Below the pieces are notes generated by a model that did not search any database, had not been told where the DNA came from, and saw only the letters and a list, made by a program, of their open reading frames with translations. A stretch of 64,000 nt of DNA from Hyphomicrobiales bacterium (lineage in GTDB: Bacteria; Pseudomonadota; Alphaproteobacteria; Rhizobiales; Rhizobiaceae): positions 1 to 64,000 of the forward strand of contig UBZT01000002.1 of NCBI GenBank assembly GCA_900470155.1, read 5' to 3'. This document shows positions 17,491 to 25,253 of the stretch, in pieces (within the stretch, counting starts at the first letter, position 1; each line of letters opens with the position of its first letter). The position numbers were made by a program, and so were the translations under genes.

Positions 17491-18546
17491 TCATTCTGCC
17501 GAACTGAGCCATTTCAAGGCGCTGATCTCATCTTCATCCATCCAGTCGAGCAAACGTCTGCTGCGCGTCTTTCGCATTTTGAAGATCGTCGGCAACGTAC
17601 CGGCCTCGAAATCTTCAAACGCTCTTGGATGAATATAGGATGTCCGGCACACCGAACGGGTGTTGACCAGCCTTGCCGCGACCTGGTCCACGACAGAATT
17701 GACCTGAACTGACCTCTCGCGCCGGCTGTCTGCCGGGCTCAAATCTGCCAAAAGAAAAGCGGCCATGCAGGTCGCACCCCAGGTGCGAAACTGGCGGGAG
17801 GTGAAATCGGCGCCCGCCGCATCCCGGATGTAGGTATTTACGTCCTGTGAGGTCAGTTGCCGCGGCGATCCCTTATCGTCCAGATACTGAAACAGGGATT
17901 GGCCGGGCAATTCTTGAAGACGTTTCAGCGCAGCGGCAAGCCGCCTGTCTGTCTGGGAAATATTCCATTCTTTTCCCGATTTTCCACGGAACCGAAACTT
18001 CACCACCGAGCCATCTATCCGGATATGCCGGTTCCTGAGTGTGGTCAGTCCAAATGAGCCGTTTTCTCCCGCATAGCGTTGGTTGCCGATACGGATGTAA
18101 AGGTTGTCCAACGCATAAACCACTGTCGCCAGCGCTTTCTCCAGGGAAACGTTCCGCTTGCGCAGATTGCGATCCACTCTCTGCCTGATGTCAGGCAGGC
18201 TCTGTGCGAAACTCACCAGCTTGTCGAACTTCGCCTTTCCGCGCTCGGCGACCCAGTCCGGATGGTAGCGATACTGCTTCCTGCCGCGGGCATCCACGCC
18301 AACTGCCTGGAGGTGCGTGTTCCGGTCAGCGGAGATGAGGACATCGGTATAGGCTGGCGGGATGGCGAGCGCCGCGATGCGGCTAAGCTCGTCAGCATCG
18401 CGGATCCGTGCCCCGGTTTTATCGAAATACAAGAAGCCGTTTCGTCCTGTTTTGCGGACGACCCCGCCTTCAAGCGAACTCACATAAACCAAGCCAGCGC
18501 CATCGGCTGAGAGTTTGTCGTGCCGCGCCTCATGCCGAAGGTCCAT
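17491..18546 (-). CDS. Type IB DNA topoisomerase (poxvirus-like)
   Basis: 351 aa, standard for bacterial topoisomerase IB. N-terminal DNA-binding part, then YHPDWVAERGKAKFDKL and NVSLEKALATVVYALDN. The catalytic pocket shows SRQFRTWGAT with its conserved Arg, and the nucleophilic Tyr is in CRTSYIHP. The enzyme relaxes supercoils through a 3-prime phosphotyrosyl link. ATG 18546 follows GGGAGGGG. A GGAAC-N16-TGTT motif lies about 155 bp upstream, similar to those of the neighbouring small genes, which suggests stress-linked expression. Confidence 0.9.
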   Translation of the reverse strand: MDLRHEARHDKLSADGAGLVYVSSLEGGVVRKTGRNGFLYFDKTGARIRDADELSRIAALAIPPAYTDVLISADRNTHLQAVGVDARGRKQYRYHPDWVAERGKAKFDKLVSFAQSLPDIRQRVDRNLRKRNVSLEKALATVVYALDNLYIRIGNQRYAGENGSFGLTTLRNRHIRIDGSVVKFRFRGKSGKEWNISQTDRRLAAALKRLQELPGQSLFQYLDDKGSPRQLTSQDVNTYIRDAAGADFTSRQFRTWGATCMAAFLLADLSPADSRRERSVQVNSVVDQVAARLVNTRSVCRTSYIHPRAFEDFEAGTLPTIFKMRKTRSRRLLDWMDEDEISALKWLSSAE

Positions 18547-18701
18547 TCTAGCTTTACCCCTCCCTAGCCTTGCCCCCGAAAGCGCTCGACCGCATGCCGC
18601 AGTTTCGTCTGCTTCGTCCCGGCGCAGCAACTACCTGAACCTTTGAGCTTGTAACGGTCGCAGACGCTGTAGCGCATGAAGAAGATCACCTGCGCTCTTG
18701 A

Positions 18702-18726
18702 AACACGTCAGAATTCCGTAGGTTCC
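18702..18726 (-). promoter_or_regulatory. EcfG-like promoter motif upstream of topoisomerase IB
   Basis: GGAAC (18726-18722), 16-bp spacer, TGTT (18705-18702) on the minus strand. One base from the alphaproteobacterial general-stress consensus GGAAC-N16/17-CGTT. Confidence 0.4.
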
Positions 18727-18830
18727 AACACCTTGCCAGAGCCTTCGGCAAAATCGCCGAGGTGCCCCGCATCAGGAACATCCACAGGCTTCGGTTGCTC
18801 TTCTCCACCAAATGCAAGGCACCTCAAATT

Positions 18831-19067
18831 TCAGCCGCGAAACTCGCCCTCGTTGCTGTCTCGTTCGTCATAATTGAGGTCCCAGTCCTTCTTCCCCTTG
18901 TCGCCACCACCTAGCTGCTTGTGCCCGGTGGCGTCGTCGGAATGGGTGATGACCCGCGGCTTGGCGCTACTGACGCCGTTGTTAGTGCCTCCCGGGTGAT
19001 TTGTCTCCGATTGCCCACGGGCGTCCGCCTCAATCTGCTCCTTGGACGACGGCTTTTTACTTTCCAT
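18831..19067 (-). CDS. Small hydrophilic protein, probably disordered, unknown function
   Basis: 78 aa, rich in Lys, Glu, Asp, Gly, Ser and Asn, with no hydrophobic core: a KKPSSKEQIEADARGQSE start, a Gly/Asn middle and an acidic DWDLNYDERDSNEGEF tail. GGGAG lies eight bases before ATG 19067. A GGAAC-N16-GGTT promoter motif lies about 70 bp upstream. Composition and promoter suggest a stress-induced hydrophilin-like protein; I do not recognise a named family. Confidence 0.6.
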   Translation of the reverse strand: MESKKPSSKEQIEADARGQSETNHPGGTNNGVSSAKPRVITHSDDATGHKQLGGGDKGKKDWDLNYDERDSNEGEFRG

Positions 19068-19134
19068 GATGATGCTCCCTTCAGGTCCGAACACTGGATG
19101 TCTACGACGCCATGCTTCGATTGCATGTAGGACA

Positions 19135-19159
19135 AACCGCACAATGGCCGATCGGTTCC
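19135..19159 (-). promoter_or_regulatory. EcfG-like promoter motif upstream of the small hydrophilic gene
   Basis: GGAAC (19159-19155), exactly 16 bp, GGTT (19138-19135) on the minus strand, 68 bp before the start codon. Same format as the motif at 20292-20316. Confidence 0.5.
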
Positions 19160-19259
19160 GCGCGGCGGCTATAATCTGCCCGGGTACCGACGTGGGGCTG
19201 CTACGGTGACATAGGCCGCTCGAACCTGGCTGGAAGATTCCGGTAGCTGTGCCGACTGG

Positions 19260-19836
19260 CTAGAATATCGGCGGCGGCACTGCCTGGCGCACAGGCTTGC
19301 TCAGGTAGGGCGAGCCTGCCACGGCAAAGCGCCAAGGTTGATCAACCGCCTTGGTGATGCCAATACGCGGCCCGTTGATGATGACAGGCTTTTGCGCCGG
19401 CATTTGAAGTGAAAACGGCTGAGCAAGCAGCGGCCATTCGTTCATGGTGCCTGTAACAGAAAGTGCCTGGCAAAGATTGCCCGGCCCCGCGCACAGGCGC
19501 CTCAGATCTCCGCTGCTCCATAACCTCGATAGCATCAGTGGGCTGCAGCGCGCGGATTAAAACTGCGCTGCCCTCCTCGCAAACAAAGTTCAGGCACCAG
19601 TGGAGACCATATGACCTGTAAATATATGCGCGCGCAGGTTCCGAGAACATCGCCGAATTCGCCTTTGTCATACCCCGGAAGCTGTGTGATGCCTCGTCAT
19701 CCCTCCGATAGGCCTCCGTCTCGACGATGACCCCGCCGACGCCGTCAAGGATGAGACGCACGCCCAGCAGGTCGGCCGCAACAGACACCGCATCGCGTCG
19801 GAAGAATTCGACACTCATCCGCTCGCTCATCGTCAT
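19260..19836 (-). pseudogene. DNA-3-methyladenine glycosylase (Mpg/AAG family), frameshifted
   Basis: The first part (about 110 codons from ATG 19836) has VEFFRRDAVSVAADLLG, VETEAYRRDDEASHSF and YRSYGLHWCLNFVC, typical of the AAG family that excises alkylated purines. At about 19500-19515 the homology jumps to another frame: LCAGPGNLCQALSVTG, then WPLLAQPF and ITKAVDQPWRFAVAGSPYLSKPV, ending at 19260. The span is 577 bp, one base more than 192 codons, so a single inserted base explains the break. Together the two parts make a normal protein of about 190 aa. Either a recent mutation or a sequencing error. Confidence 0.8.
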
Positions 19837-19879
19837 TTCCCCCTTCCCCCTGCGAACGGCAGCCGGCCTGTCGCTTCGG

Positions 19880-20230
19880 TCAGAGCTTGCGGTTCAGCTG
19901 TGCCACAACCAAAGGCACGGCAACCGCTCCAACGATCCCGAGTTTCATATGCGAGGCGATTCGGCCCAGCGCAATGGTGATTGTTGTCGTCAGAGCCGCG
20001 CGCAGCCAACCGCTCATCTCCGCCTCGGCATGCACGTCTTGCCGTTGCATTTCCGCGATCCGTCGGCGCAGAGCGTCAATCTGGCTCCGCAGTTCTTTCA
20101 ACGCATCCTTCACGGACCGGTCTTCGGTGCCCAAGCCCCCGGCAATCAAGGCCTCGTCCACGTCCACTTCCTCAAGGTATTCGCGCATCTGCGCCGGACT
20201 GTCGAAACCCCTGGTTTTGATATTGGTCAT
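19880..20230 (-). CDS. Coiled-coil protein with C-terminal membrane segment, unknown function
   Basis: 116 aa. Residues about 35-72 form a charged helix (VKDALKELRSQIDALRRRIAEM) likely to be a coiled coil. The end contains one or two hydrophobic stretches (LRAALTTTITIALGRIA and LGIVGAVAVPLVVAQL). AGGAGAGG lies five bases before ATG 20230. A GGAAC-N16-GGTT motif stands about 60 bp upstream. It is 43 bp before the glycosylase, probably in one transcript. I cannot assign a function; membrane-associated stress protein is a guess from context. Confidence 0.6.
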   Translation of the reverse strand: MTNIKTRGFDSPAQMREYLEEVDVDEALIAGGLGTEDRSVKDALKELRSQIDALRRRIAEMQRQDVHAEAEMSGWLRAALTTTITIALGRIASHMKLGIVGAVAVPLVVAQLNRKL

Positions 20231-20696
20231 GATACCTCTCCTGCGTTTGCCACCACGGGCACAGACATGCGTGTCCCGTCGCCCTTCGCAAAACCTGCGG
20301 CGCGATCAGATGTTCCACCTGGAAAGCAATCCGCGAGGTAGCCGGGCATCAGATCTCGACACAAAAGCCATGAAACGTTCGTGCGTCAGAAGATATCCGG
20401 AGCCCAACTGACATGTGCATCCTTCTTCAGAGCAAGCTGCGAAACATCGGTCGCGTCTAGCCCCCTGCACGATAGAGCTTGAAGCGCTGTTATTGCGCAG
20501 CGAAAACCATCGCGTCGCCTCTGACCAGAGTTGCACGTTTGGCAATCATCCGCCCACCGCCAGCTACGCAGTTGTGAATTTCCTTCCCAGCTCCTGCGAA
20601 TTGTCACCGGCTACCGCTGCTGCCTTGCATCCTGCATTTATGAACAGACAGGCACCGGCGCTGGTTACGACATGCCGGCATGAAAGGATCAAGACG
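20231..20696. other. Gene-free region between divergent genes
   Basis: Holds the EcfG-like promoter at 20292-20316 for the minus-strand gene and, at its right end, the AAGGATC ribosome site of the aldo/keto reductase. Open frames inside it have atypical composition and no ribosome sites. No further structure was seen. Confidence 0.5.
20292..20316 (-). promoter_or_regulatory. EcfG-like promoter motif upstream of the coiled-coil membrane protein
   Basis: GGAAC (20316-20312), exactly 16 bp, GGTT (20295-20292), 62 bp before the start codon on the minus strand. It would drive the membrane protein and the glycosylase. Confidence 0.5.
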
Positions 20697-21710
20697 ATGA
20701 CTCTCAAGAATATTCTGCCGGGCCGGATCGGTTTTGGCGCTGCCCCGCTCGGAAATATGTTTCGCGACATTCCGGAAGCCGAAGCACTTTCGACGGTCGA
20801 GGCCGCATGGAAGGACGGTATCCGCTATTATGATAATGCGCCGTTTTATGGTGCCGGCCTCGCGGAAATCCGTATGGGTGAGGCGCTCGCTGGAAAGCCG
20901 CGCGATCAGTATGTCATAAGCACCAAGGTCGGCCGGGTCATCCTAGACGAGATTGAAGATATCAGCGCCCGCGATCTCGGCGAGAAGGGGGACGTCTTCA
21001 AATATGGCCGACCCAACAAGATCGTAAATGACTATTCCGAGGACGGCACCCTGCGCTCGATCGAGGATAGCCTCAAGCGGTTAGGGACCGATCACATCGA
21101 TATCGCCTTCGTGCATGATGTCGCCCAGGATTTCTACGGTGACGAATGGCTTTCCGTCTTCGAAAACGCCCGGAAAGGCGCCTTCAAGGCACTGGACCGG
21201 CTGCGCGACGAAGGGGTTATCAAGGCGTGGGGCCTCGGCGTTAATCGGGTCGAGCCGATCGAATTGCTGCTCGGGCTGGAAGGTCCAAGGCCGGACGGAT
21301 TTCTGCTTGCCGGGCGCTACACCCTGCTCGACCATGACCGTGCGCTTCAGCGTGTCATGCGGATGGTTGCAGATCGTGGCCTCGGTGTCGTCGTCGGTGG
21401 CCCCTACAGTTCAGGCGCGCTGGTTGGCGGGCCGAACTTCGAATACGCGCCCGCAACACCGGCGATCCTCGACAAGGTGGCACGCATCAAGGCGATCGCC
21501 GGACGCCACGGCGTCAGCATGAAAGCGGCGGGCCTGCAATTCTCACTCTCTCATCCCGCCGTGGCTGCCGTCATCCCCGGCGCCAGCAAGCCTGACCGAA
21601 TTGCGGAGGACAGCGCAGCGCTGAACGAGACCATCCCTGCCGATTTCTGGCACGAAATGCGCCAGGAAGGTCTCGTCAATTCAAATGCGCCGCTGCCCAT
21701 CGACCATTGA
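20697..21710 (+). CDS. Aldo/keto reductase (D-threo-aldose 1-dehydrogenase-like)
   Basis: 337 aa. An (alpha/beta)8 reductase beginning RIGFGAAPLGNMFRDIP. Catalytic residues are visible: Asp-Tyr in RYYDNAPFYGAG, Lys in ISTKVGRV and His in IAFVHDV. The NADP-binding end is at VIPGASKPDRI. The frame is open to 20415, but AAGGATC before ATG 20697 and homology set the start. It is convergent with a LysR gene. Likely oxidises or reduces an aldose such as fucose, arabinose or a related sugar; substrate not determinable. Confidence 0.85.
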   Translation: MTLKNILPGRIGFGAAPLGNMFRDIPEAEALSTVEAAWKDGIRYYDNAPFYGAGLAEIRMGEALAGKPRDQYVISTKVGRVILDEIEDISARDLGEKGDVFKYGRPNKIVNDYSEDGTLRSIEDSLKRLGTDHIDIAFVHDVAQDFYGDEWLSVFENARKGAFKALDRLRDEGVIKAWGLGVNRVEPIELLLGLEGPRPDGFLLAGRYTLLDHDRALQRVMRMVADRGLGVVVGGPYSSGALVGGPNFEYAPATPAILDKVARIKAIAGRHGVSMKAAGLQFSLSHPAVAAVIPGASKPDRIAEDSAALNETIPADFWHEMRQEGLVNSNAPLPIDH

Positions 21711-21741
21711 GCAATGCCTCCCCGACCGGACACCTCGTTCA

Positions 21742-22674
21742 TCATCTGATGGAGGAGGTGTCCGTCGCCGGGTCGATCGCGAGGAATTTCTGCAGGCGCG
21801 GCACGGTGAAGTCCAGGAAGGCGCGGACACGCGCCGGCATGAGCTGCGTACCGCGATACAGGGCGTGAATGTCGTCGAATTCGATGACCGAGCTGTCGGC
21901 CAGCACTTCGATCAGCTCGCCCCGTGCTAGAGATCCGCGAACGTGATAGTCTGCGATGCGCCCGATGCCCACACCTGCGATTGCCATCCGGCGAATGGTA
22001 TCCCCGTTGTTCACCAGCAATGATCCGCTCAGCATCCGTTCCACGATCCGCCCGCCTTCCCGCATCGGCCAGACGGGGTTGGCCCTGCGGAAATTGAACC
22101 CGATGCAGTTGTGCTTGAGCAGATCCTCAGGTGTCTGTGGCACACCCCATTTCTCGAGATATGCCGGCGAGGCAACGATGCGCCGCTGGGTCACGCCAAT
22201 CTTGCGCGCAATGAGATTGGAATCTGGCAGCTTGCCCACCCTGATCGCCACATCGGTGCGGTCGAGATAGAGATCAATCGTTTCGTCAGACAGGGAAAGA
22301 TCGATGACGATCCCGGGATAGGCCTCCCAGAAGGCGGGCAAAATCGGCTCAAGCGCAGCAACCCCAAAAGTCACCGAAGAGCTGACTCGGATCACACCTT
22401 CAGGCTCGGCGCCGCCTTGGGCGATCTGTTGTTCGGTTTCGTCGAGTTCGGCGAGGAGCTTCTGGCTGCGCTCGTAGTAAAACTCGCCCTCACGGGTCAG
22501 CACCAACCGCCGGGTCGAGCGTTCGACCAGTCGAATACCGAGCCTACTTTCGAGCCGTGCCACGAGCTTGGACACGGTCGAGGGGGTCATCAGAAGCGAC
22601 CGCGCTGCTTCCGAAAAGCTGCCGGCTTCCACCACCTGCACGAAGACCATCATCTCACCCGCGCGATTGTCCAT
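21742..22674 (-). CDS. LysR-family transcriptional regulator
   Basis: 310 aa. N-terminal winged helix (MMVFVQVVEAGSFSEAARSLLM, then STVSKLVARLESRLGIRLVERSTRR) and a substrate-binding domain from about residue 92 (IRVSSSVTFGVAALEPILPAF in two parts). Belongs to the large group of LysR proteins near oxidoreductases. It is tail-to-tail with the aldo/keto reductase and downstream of the RidA-like gene on its own strand, so its target is unclear. No strong palindrome was found in the 190 bp upstream. Confidence 0.85.
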   Translation of the reverse strand: MDNRAGEMMVFVQVVEAGSFSEAARSLLMTPSTVSKLVARLESRLGIRLVERSTRRLVLTREGEFYYERSQKLLAELDETEQQIAQGGAEPEGVIRVSSSVTFGVAALEPILPAFWEAYPGIVIDLSLSDETIDLYLDRTDVAIRVGKLPDSNLIARKIGVTQRRIVASPAYLEKWGVPQTPEDLLKHNCIGFNFRRANPVWPMREGGRIVERMLSGSLLVNNGDTIRRMAIAGVGIGRIADYHVRGSLARGELIEVLADSSVIEFDDIHALYRGTQLMPARVRAFLDFTVPRLQKFLAIDPATDTSSIR

Positions 22675-22864
22675 CAGGCTTTTCCGATCTCAATTCTTAA
22701 GAGAGCGACGACCTTAGGCGCGGTTCGCGCCACGGGGAAGATCCACCTGTGATTGGCTTTTTGAAATCCTGGGAAATCCGGCCATCTGCCGGGGGATCCG
22801 GCAGTAGTACCAATCAAACAGCCGATGAGCCTCGACACTGTGAACGTGACCGGAAAGGGATGCT

Positions 22865-23260
22865 TTAAAAAATCTTGGCGGCGGTAATCTCTACCTCAAC
22901 CAGAAATTCCGGTCGAGTGAATCCGGAGACGATGATCAGCGTCGAAACCGGCTTCGGCTCCAACGTGTATCGGTCACGAACAGCCATATAGGCCGGGAAG
23001 TCCTCCCGTTTCGTGACGAAGCCGCTGATGCGGATAATGTCGGCAAAGCTCATCCCTGCCTGCGAAAGAATGGCGCCGATTGCCGCAAAGCAGAGTTCCG
23101 CCTGTGCCGTGACGCTTTCAGGAATGGTGTCGTCGACGGCTATGCCCAGTTGACCGGAGGTAACGAGCAGGCTCGCGCCCGGCGGAACCAGAAGGCCGTG
23201 ATTGTAATTGCCGAAAGGGCGACGGACCGAAGGCGGATTGAAGGCGGTCTTTCCCGGCAT
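22865..23260 (-). CDS. RidA/YjgF-family protein lacking the usual catalytic Arg
   Basis: 131 aa, normal length. Family blocks include LLVTSGQLGIAVD, AELCFAAIGAILSQAGMSFADIIRISGFVT and FLVEVEITAAKIF. In true imine deaminases an Arg stands in the PxR segment before the last strands; here the equivalent stretch reads KPVSTLIIV, so that Arg appears absent. This places it outside the core RidA group, among Rid relatives found in catabolic operons. It is four bases from the flavodoxin-fold reductase gene and most likely handles or binds an intermediate of that pathway. Confidence 0.8.
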   Translation of the reverse strand: MPGKTAFNPPSVRRPFGNYNHGLLVPPGASLLVTSGQLGIAVDDTIPESVTAQAELCFAAIGAILSQAGMSFADIIRISGFVTKREDFPAYMAVRDRYTLEPKPVSTLIIVSGFTRPEFLVEVEITAAKIF

Positions 23261-23264
23261 CGGC

Positions 23265-23846
23265 TCAGAACCTTTCCATCTTCGTTTTCACCTTCGCCAT
23301 GAAGCGTGCCCGCGTGTCTTGCGTGCAATTGTTCATGTCGTAGTGGGCGAGGAACGTCACCGGCGACCACGGATTGATCTGCGCGCGTAGCACGCGCTTG
23401 ACGATCTTCTTCGGTGGATTGCCGGCGACAAATGCCCGAAATGGCGTCGCGCCGTAGGTCATCACGGCGCCAAGCTTGCGGATATGGCGCAAGCGCGACT
23501 GGACCTTGCCGTCCACCAGTTCGAAGGAGATGCCGGGCAGCCAGACGCGGTCGAAATAGCCTTTCAGGATCGCCGGAAAGCCGAAATTCCACACCGGCGT
23601 GACGATGACCAGACCTTCGGCCGCCAGCAGCCGGTCGCAATGCTCCTTCACCAGCGCCGTGTTGTCGGGGTAGTCATGATAGATCATCCGGTCGTGGCGC
23701 GACAGGACAGGATCGAAACCTTCGGCATAGAGATTGCAATCATCGACCTCGTGACCGGCCGTCTGGAGGCTTTCCCGGGTGAGACGATGGAGGGCACCGC
23801 CGAAGCTTTCCTCAACCGGATGGGAATGGAGCAGCAGGACGCGCAT
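23265..23846 (-). CDS. NAD(P)H dehydrogenase (quinone)-type flavodoxin-fold reductase
   Basis: 193 aa. LLLHSHPVEESFGGALH opens the FMN-binding flavodoxin_2 fold, followed by VIVTPVWNFGFPAILKGYFDRVWLPG, the segment that holds FMN and the dimer face. Members such as MdaB, WrbA-like and NQO proteins reduce quinones or supply reduced flavin. It overlaps the upstream oxidase by ATGA, so it is translated with it. It could regenerate flavin or reduce a product of the FAD oxidase. Confidence 0.85.
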   Translation of the reverse strand: MRVLLLHSHPVEESFGGALHRLTRESLQTAGHEVDDCNLYAEGFDPVLSRHDRMIYHDYPDNTALVKEHCDRLLAAEGLVIVTPVWNFGFPAILKGYFDRVWLPGISFELVDGKVQSRLRHIRKLGAVMTYGATPFRAFVAGNPPKKIVKRVLRAQINPWSPVTFLAHYDMNNCTQDTRARFMAKVKTKMERF

Positions 23847-25252
23847 CAGACCCCCAGTGCCGCAAGGCCAGGGAAGAGATAGTTCTTGCCGGCGTTGAAA
23901 TCAAAATCCGGATTATCCCAGGCGATCATCTTGCCCGGGTTAAGCAGCCCCTTGGGATCCGTCTGTTGTTTGAAGGCGAGCTGGGTCTTGTCCGTTTGTT
24001 TCATCCCGCCTTCTTCCAGCGTGTAGCGATGTGGGTTGAATATCGGGCAGCCATTGTCTTCATGAATGCGAATGATCTCCTCCAGCCGCGCTTCGGTGGT
24101 GTAGCGCACCAGCGGCAGGCCGGAGCACTGGATGGCTGCATCGAATTTGATGAACTCGAGATGCCCCGGCACCTCGTCGCCGAAGATTTCCACCAGTTTC
24201 CCGACCTTGGCCACGTGATCTGGGCTGGGATACTGAACCTGCAGATAGGTGAAGCTCGGATCGACCTTCAGCGCCCTCAGTGTCGTGTGGTTCCATGCCA
24301 GCTCATAGGCATGCGGAATGCCCTTCATGCTCTCGACCTTGTCGGAGCGAAACAGGATCTCGCCCTTCTGCTGGGCAACGAAGGCAGCAAACGGTTCCAT
24401 CGCATGCGGCGCGATCATGATCACCACCACCGACTGGCCGCGATCACGAAGATAGGGCTTGTGGCGGGTGAAATAGTCGTAAGGGATCGGGGCTGCGATC
24501 GGCGCCACTTCCTTCAGCAGCAGGCCGTTCATATGGCTGAGCGCATCGGAAAAGCGCACCGCATCCATGAAGTCGTCATAGCCGACCAGCACGTCCACCC
24601 AGTCATAGGCGGGGGCAAGCGGCATTTCGACCTCGGTGATGATGCCGTTGGTGCCATAGGCGTGGCTGACCTTCTGCAGGTCCCAGCCAGTGAGGTCCAG
24701 CACCTTTGGTTCTGCTTCCATGGTGACGACGCGCAGGCGCAGGATATTGCCGAGATCACGAAGACCGCCCCAGGTGATCGAACCGACGCCGCCCGATCCG
24801 CCGGCGATGAAACCGCCGATGGTCGCGGTCTGGGCCGTCGAGGGATGGAAACGCAGTTCCTGGCCGGAATGGGCCTTTGTCGCCTTGTCGAGTTGCGCGA
24901 TGATAACGCCGGGCTCGCAGACGACCTTTCCGGGCTGAATGGATTTGATTTTGTCCATGCCGGCAAGGTTGAGGATGATGCCGCCGGAGAGCGGCATGGC
25001 CTGGCCGTAATTGCCGGTGCCGGCGCCGCGCGGGGTCACAGGAGCTCCATGTGCATAGGCGACCTTCAGGACGCGGATGACCTCCTCTTCGGAGGTCGGA
25101 GACACGACGAGATCGCCGGTGACGTTTTCGAGTTGGGCCTTCAGGATCGGTGAATACCAGAAGAAGTCGCGGCTCTTCTGGCGCACCAGCGCCGCATTGT
25201 CCTCAACGGCAATGCCGTCGAGTTCCTTCTTGATCGCTGCATAGTCGGGCAT
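23846..25252 (-). CDS. FAD-linked oxidase (FAD_binding_4, GlcD-like)
   Basis: 468 aa. VSPTSEEEVIRVLKVA, then TPRGAGTGNYGQAMPLSGG form the PP-loop FAD site; GGFIAGGSGGVGS continues the domain. The C-terminal part (from about residue 230) is the oxidase cap, ending ...GLLNPGKMIA. ATG 25252 has TTGGAG eight bases upstream and lies directly after the amidohydrolase stop; the frame is open upstream, but that is amidohydrolase sequence. It would oxidise an alcohol or 2-hydroxy acid produced in the pathway. Substrate unknown. Confidence 0.85.
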   Translation of the reverse strand: MPDYAAIKKELDGIAVEDNAALVRQKSRDFFWYSPILKAQLENVTGDLVVSPTSEEEVIRVLKVAYAHGAPVTPRGAGTGNYGQAMPLSGGIILNLAGMDKIKSIQPGKVVCEPGVIIAQLDKATKAHSGQELRFHPSTAQTATIGGFIAGGSGGVGSITWGGLRDLGNILRLRVVTMEAEPKVLDLTGWDLQKVSHAYGTNGIITEVEMPLAPAYDWVDVLVGYDDFMDAVRFSDALSHMNGLLLKEVAPIAAPIPYDYFTRHKPYLRDRGQSVVVIMIAPHAMEPFAAFVAQQKGEILFRSDKVESMKGIPHAYELAWNHTTLRALKVDPSFTYLQVQYPSPDHVAKVGKLVEIFGDEVPGHLEFIKFDAAIQCSGLPLVRYTTEARLEEIIRIHEDNGCPIFNPHRYTLEEGGMKQTDKTQLAFKQQTDPKGLLNPGKMIAWDNPDFDFNAGKNYLFPGLAALGV

Positions 25253-25253
25253 G

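Noticed and set aside
20306..20545. 79-codon minus-strand frame in the gap before the aldo/keto reductase
   Set aside because: It overlaps the EcfG-like promoter region, has no ribosome site and no family likeness.
23966..25153. 395-codon plus-strand frame opposite the FAD oxidase
   Set aside because: Antisense of a gene with full FAD-binding motifs; rich in His and Arg as typical of shadow frames.
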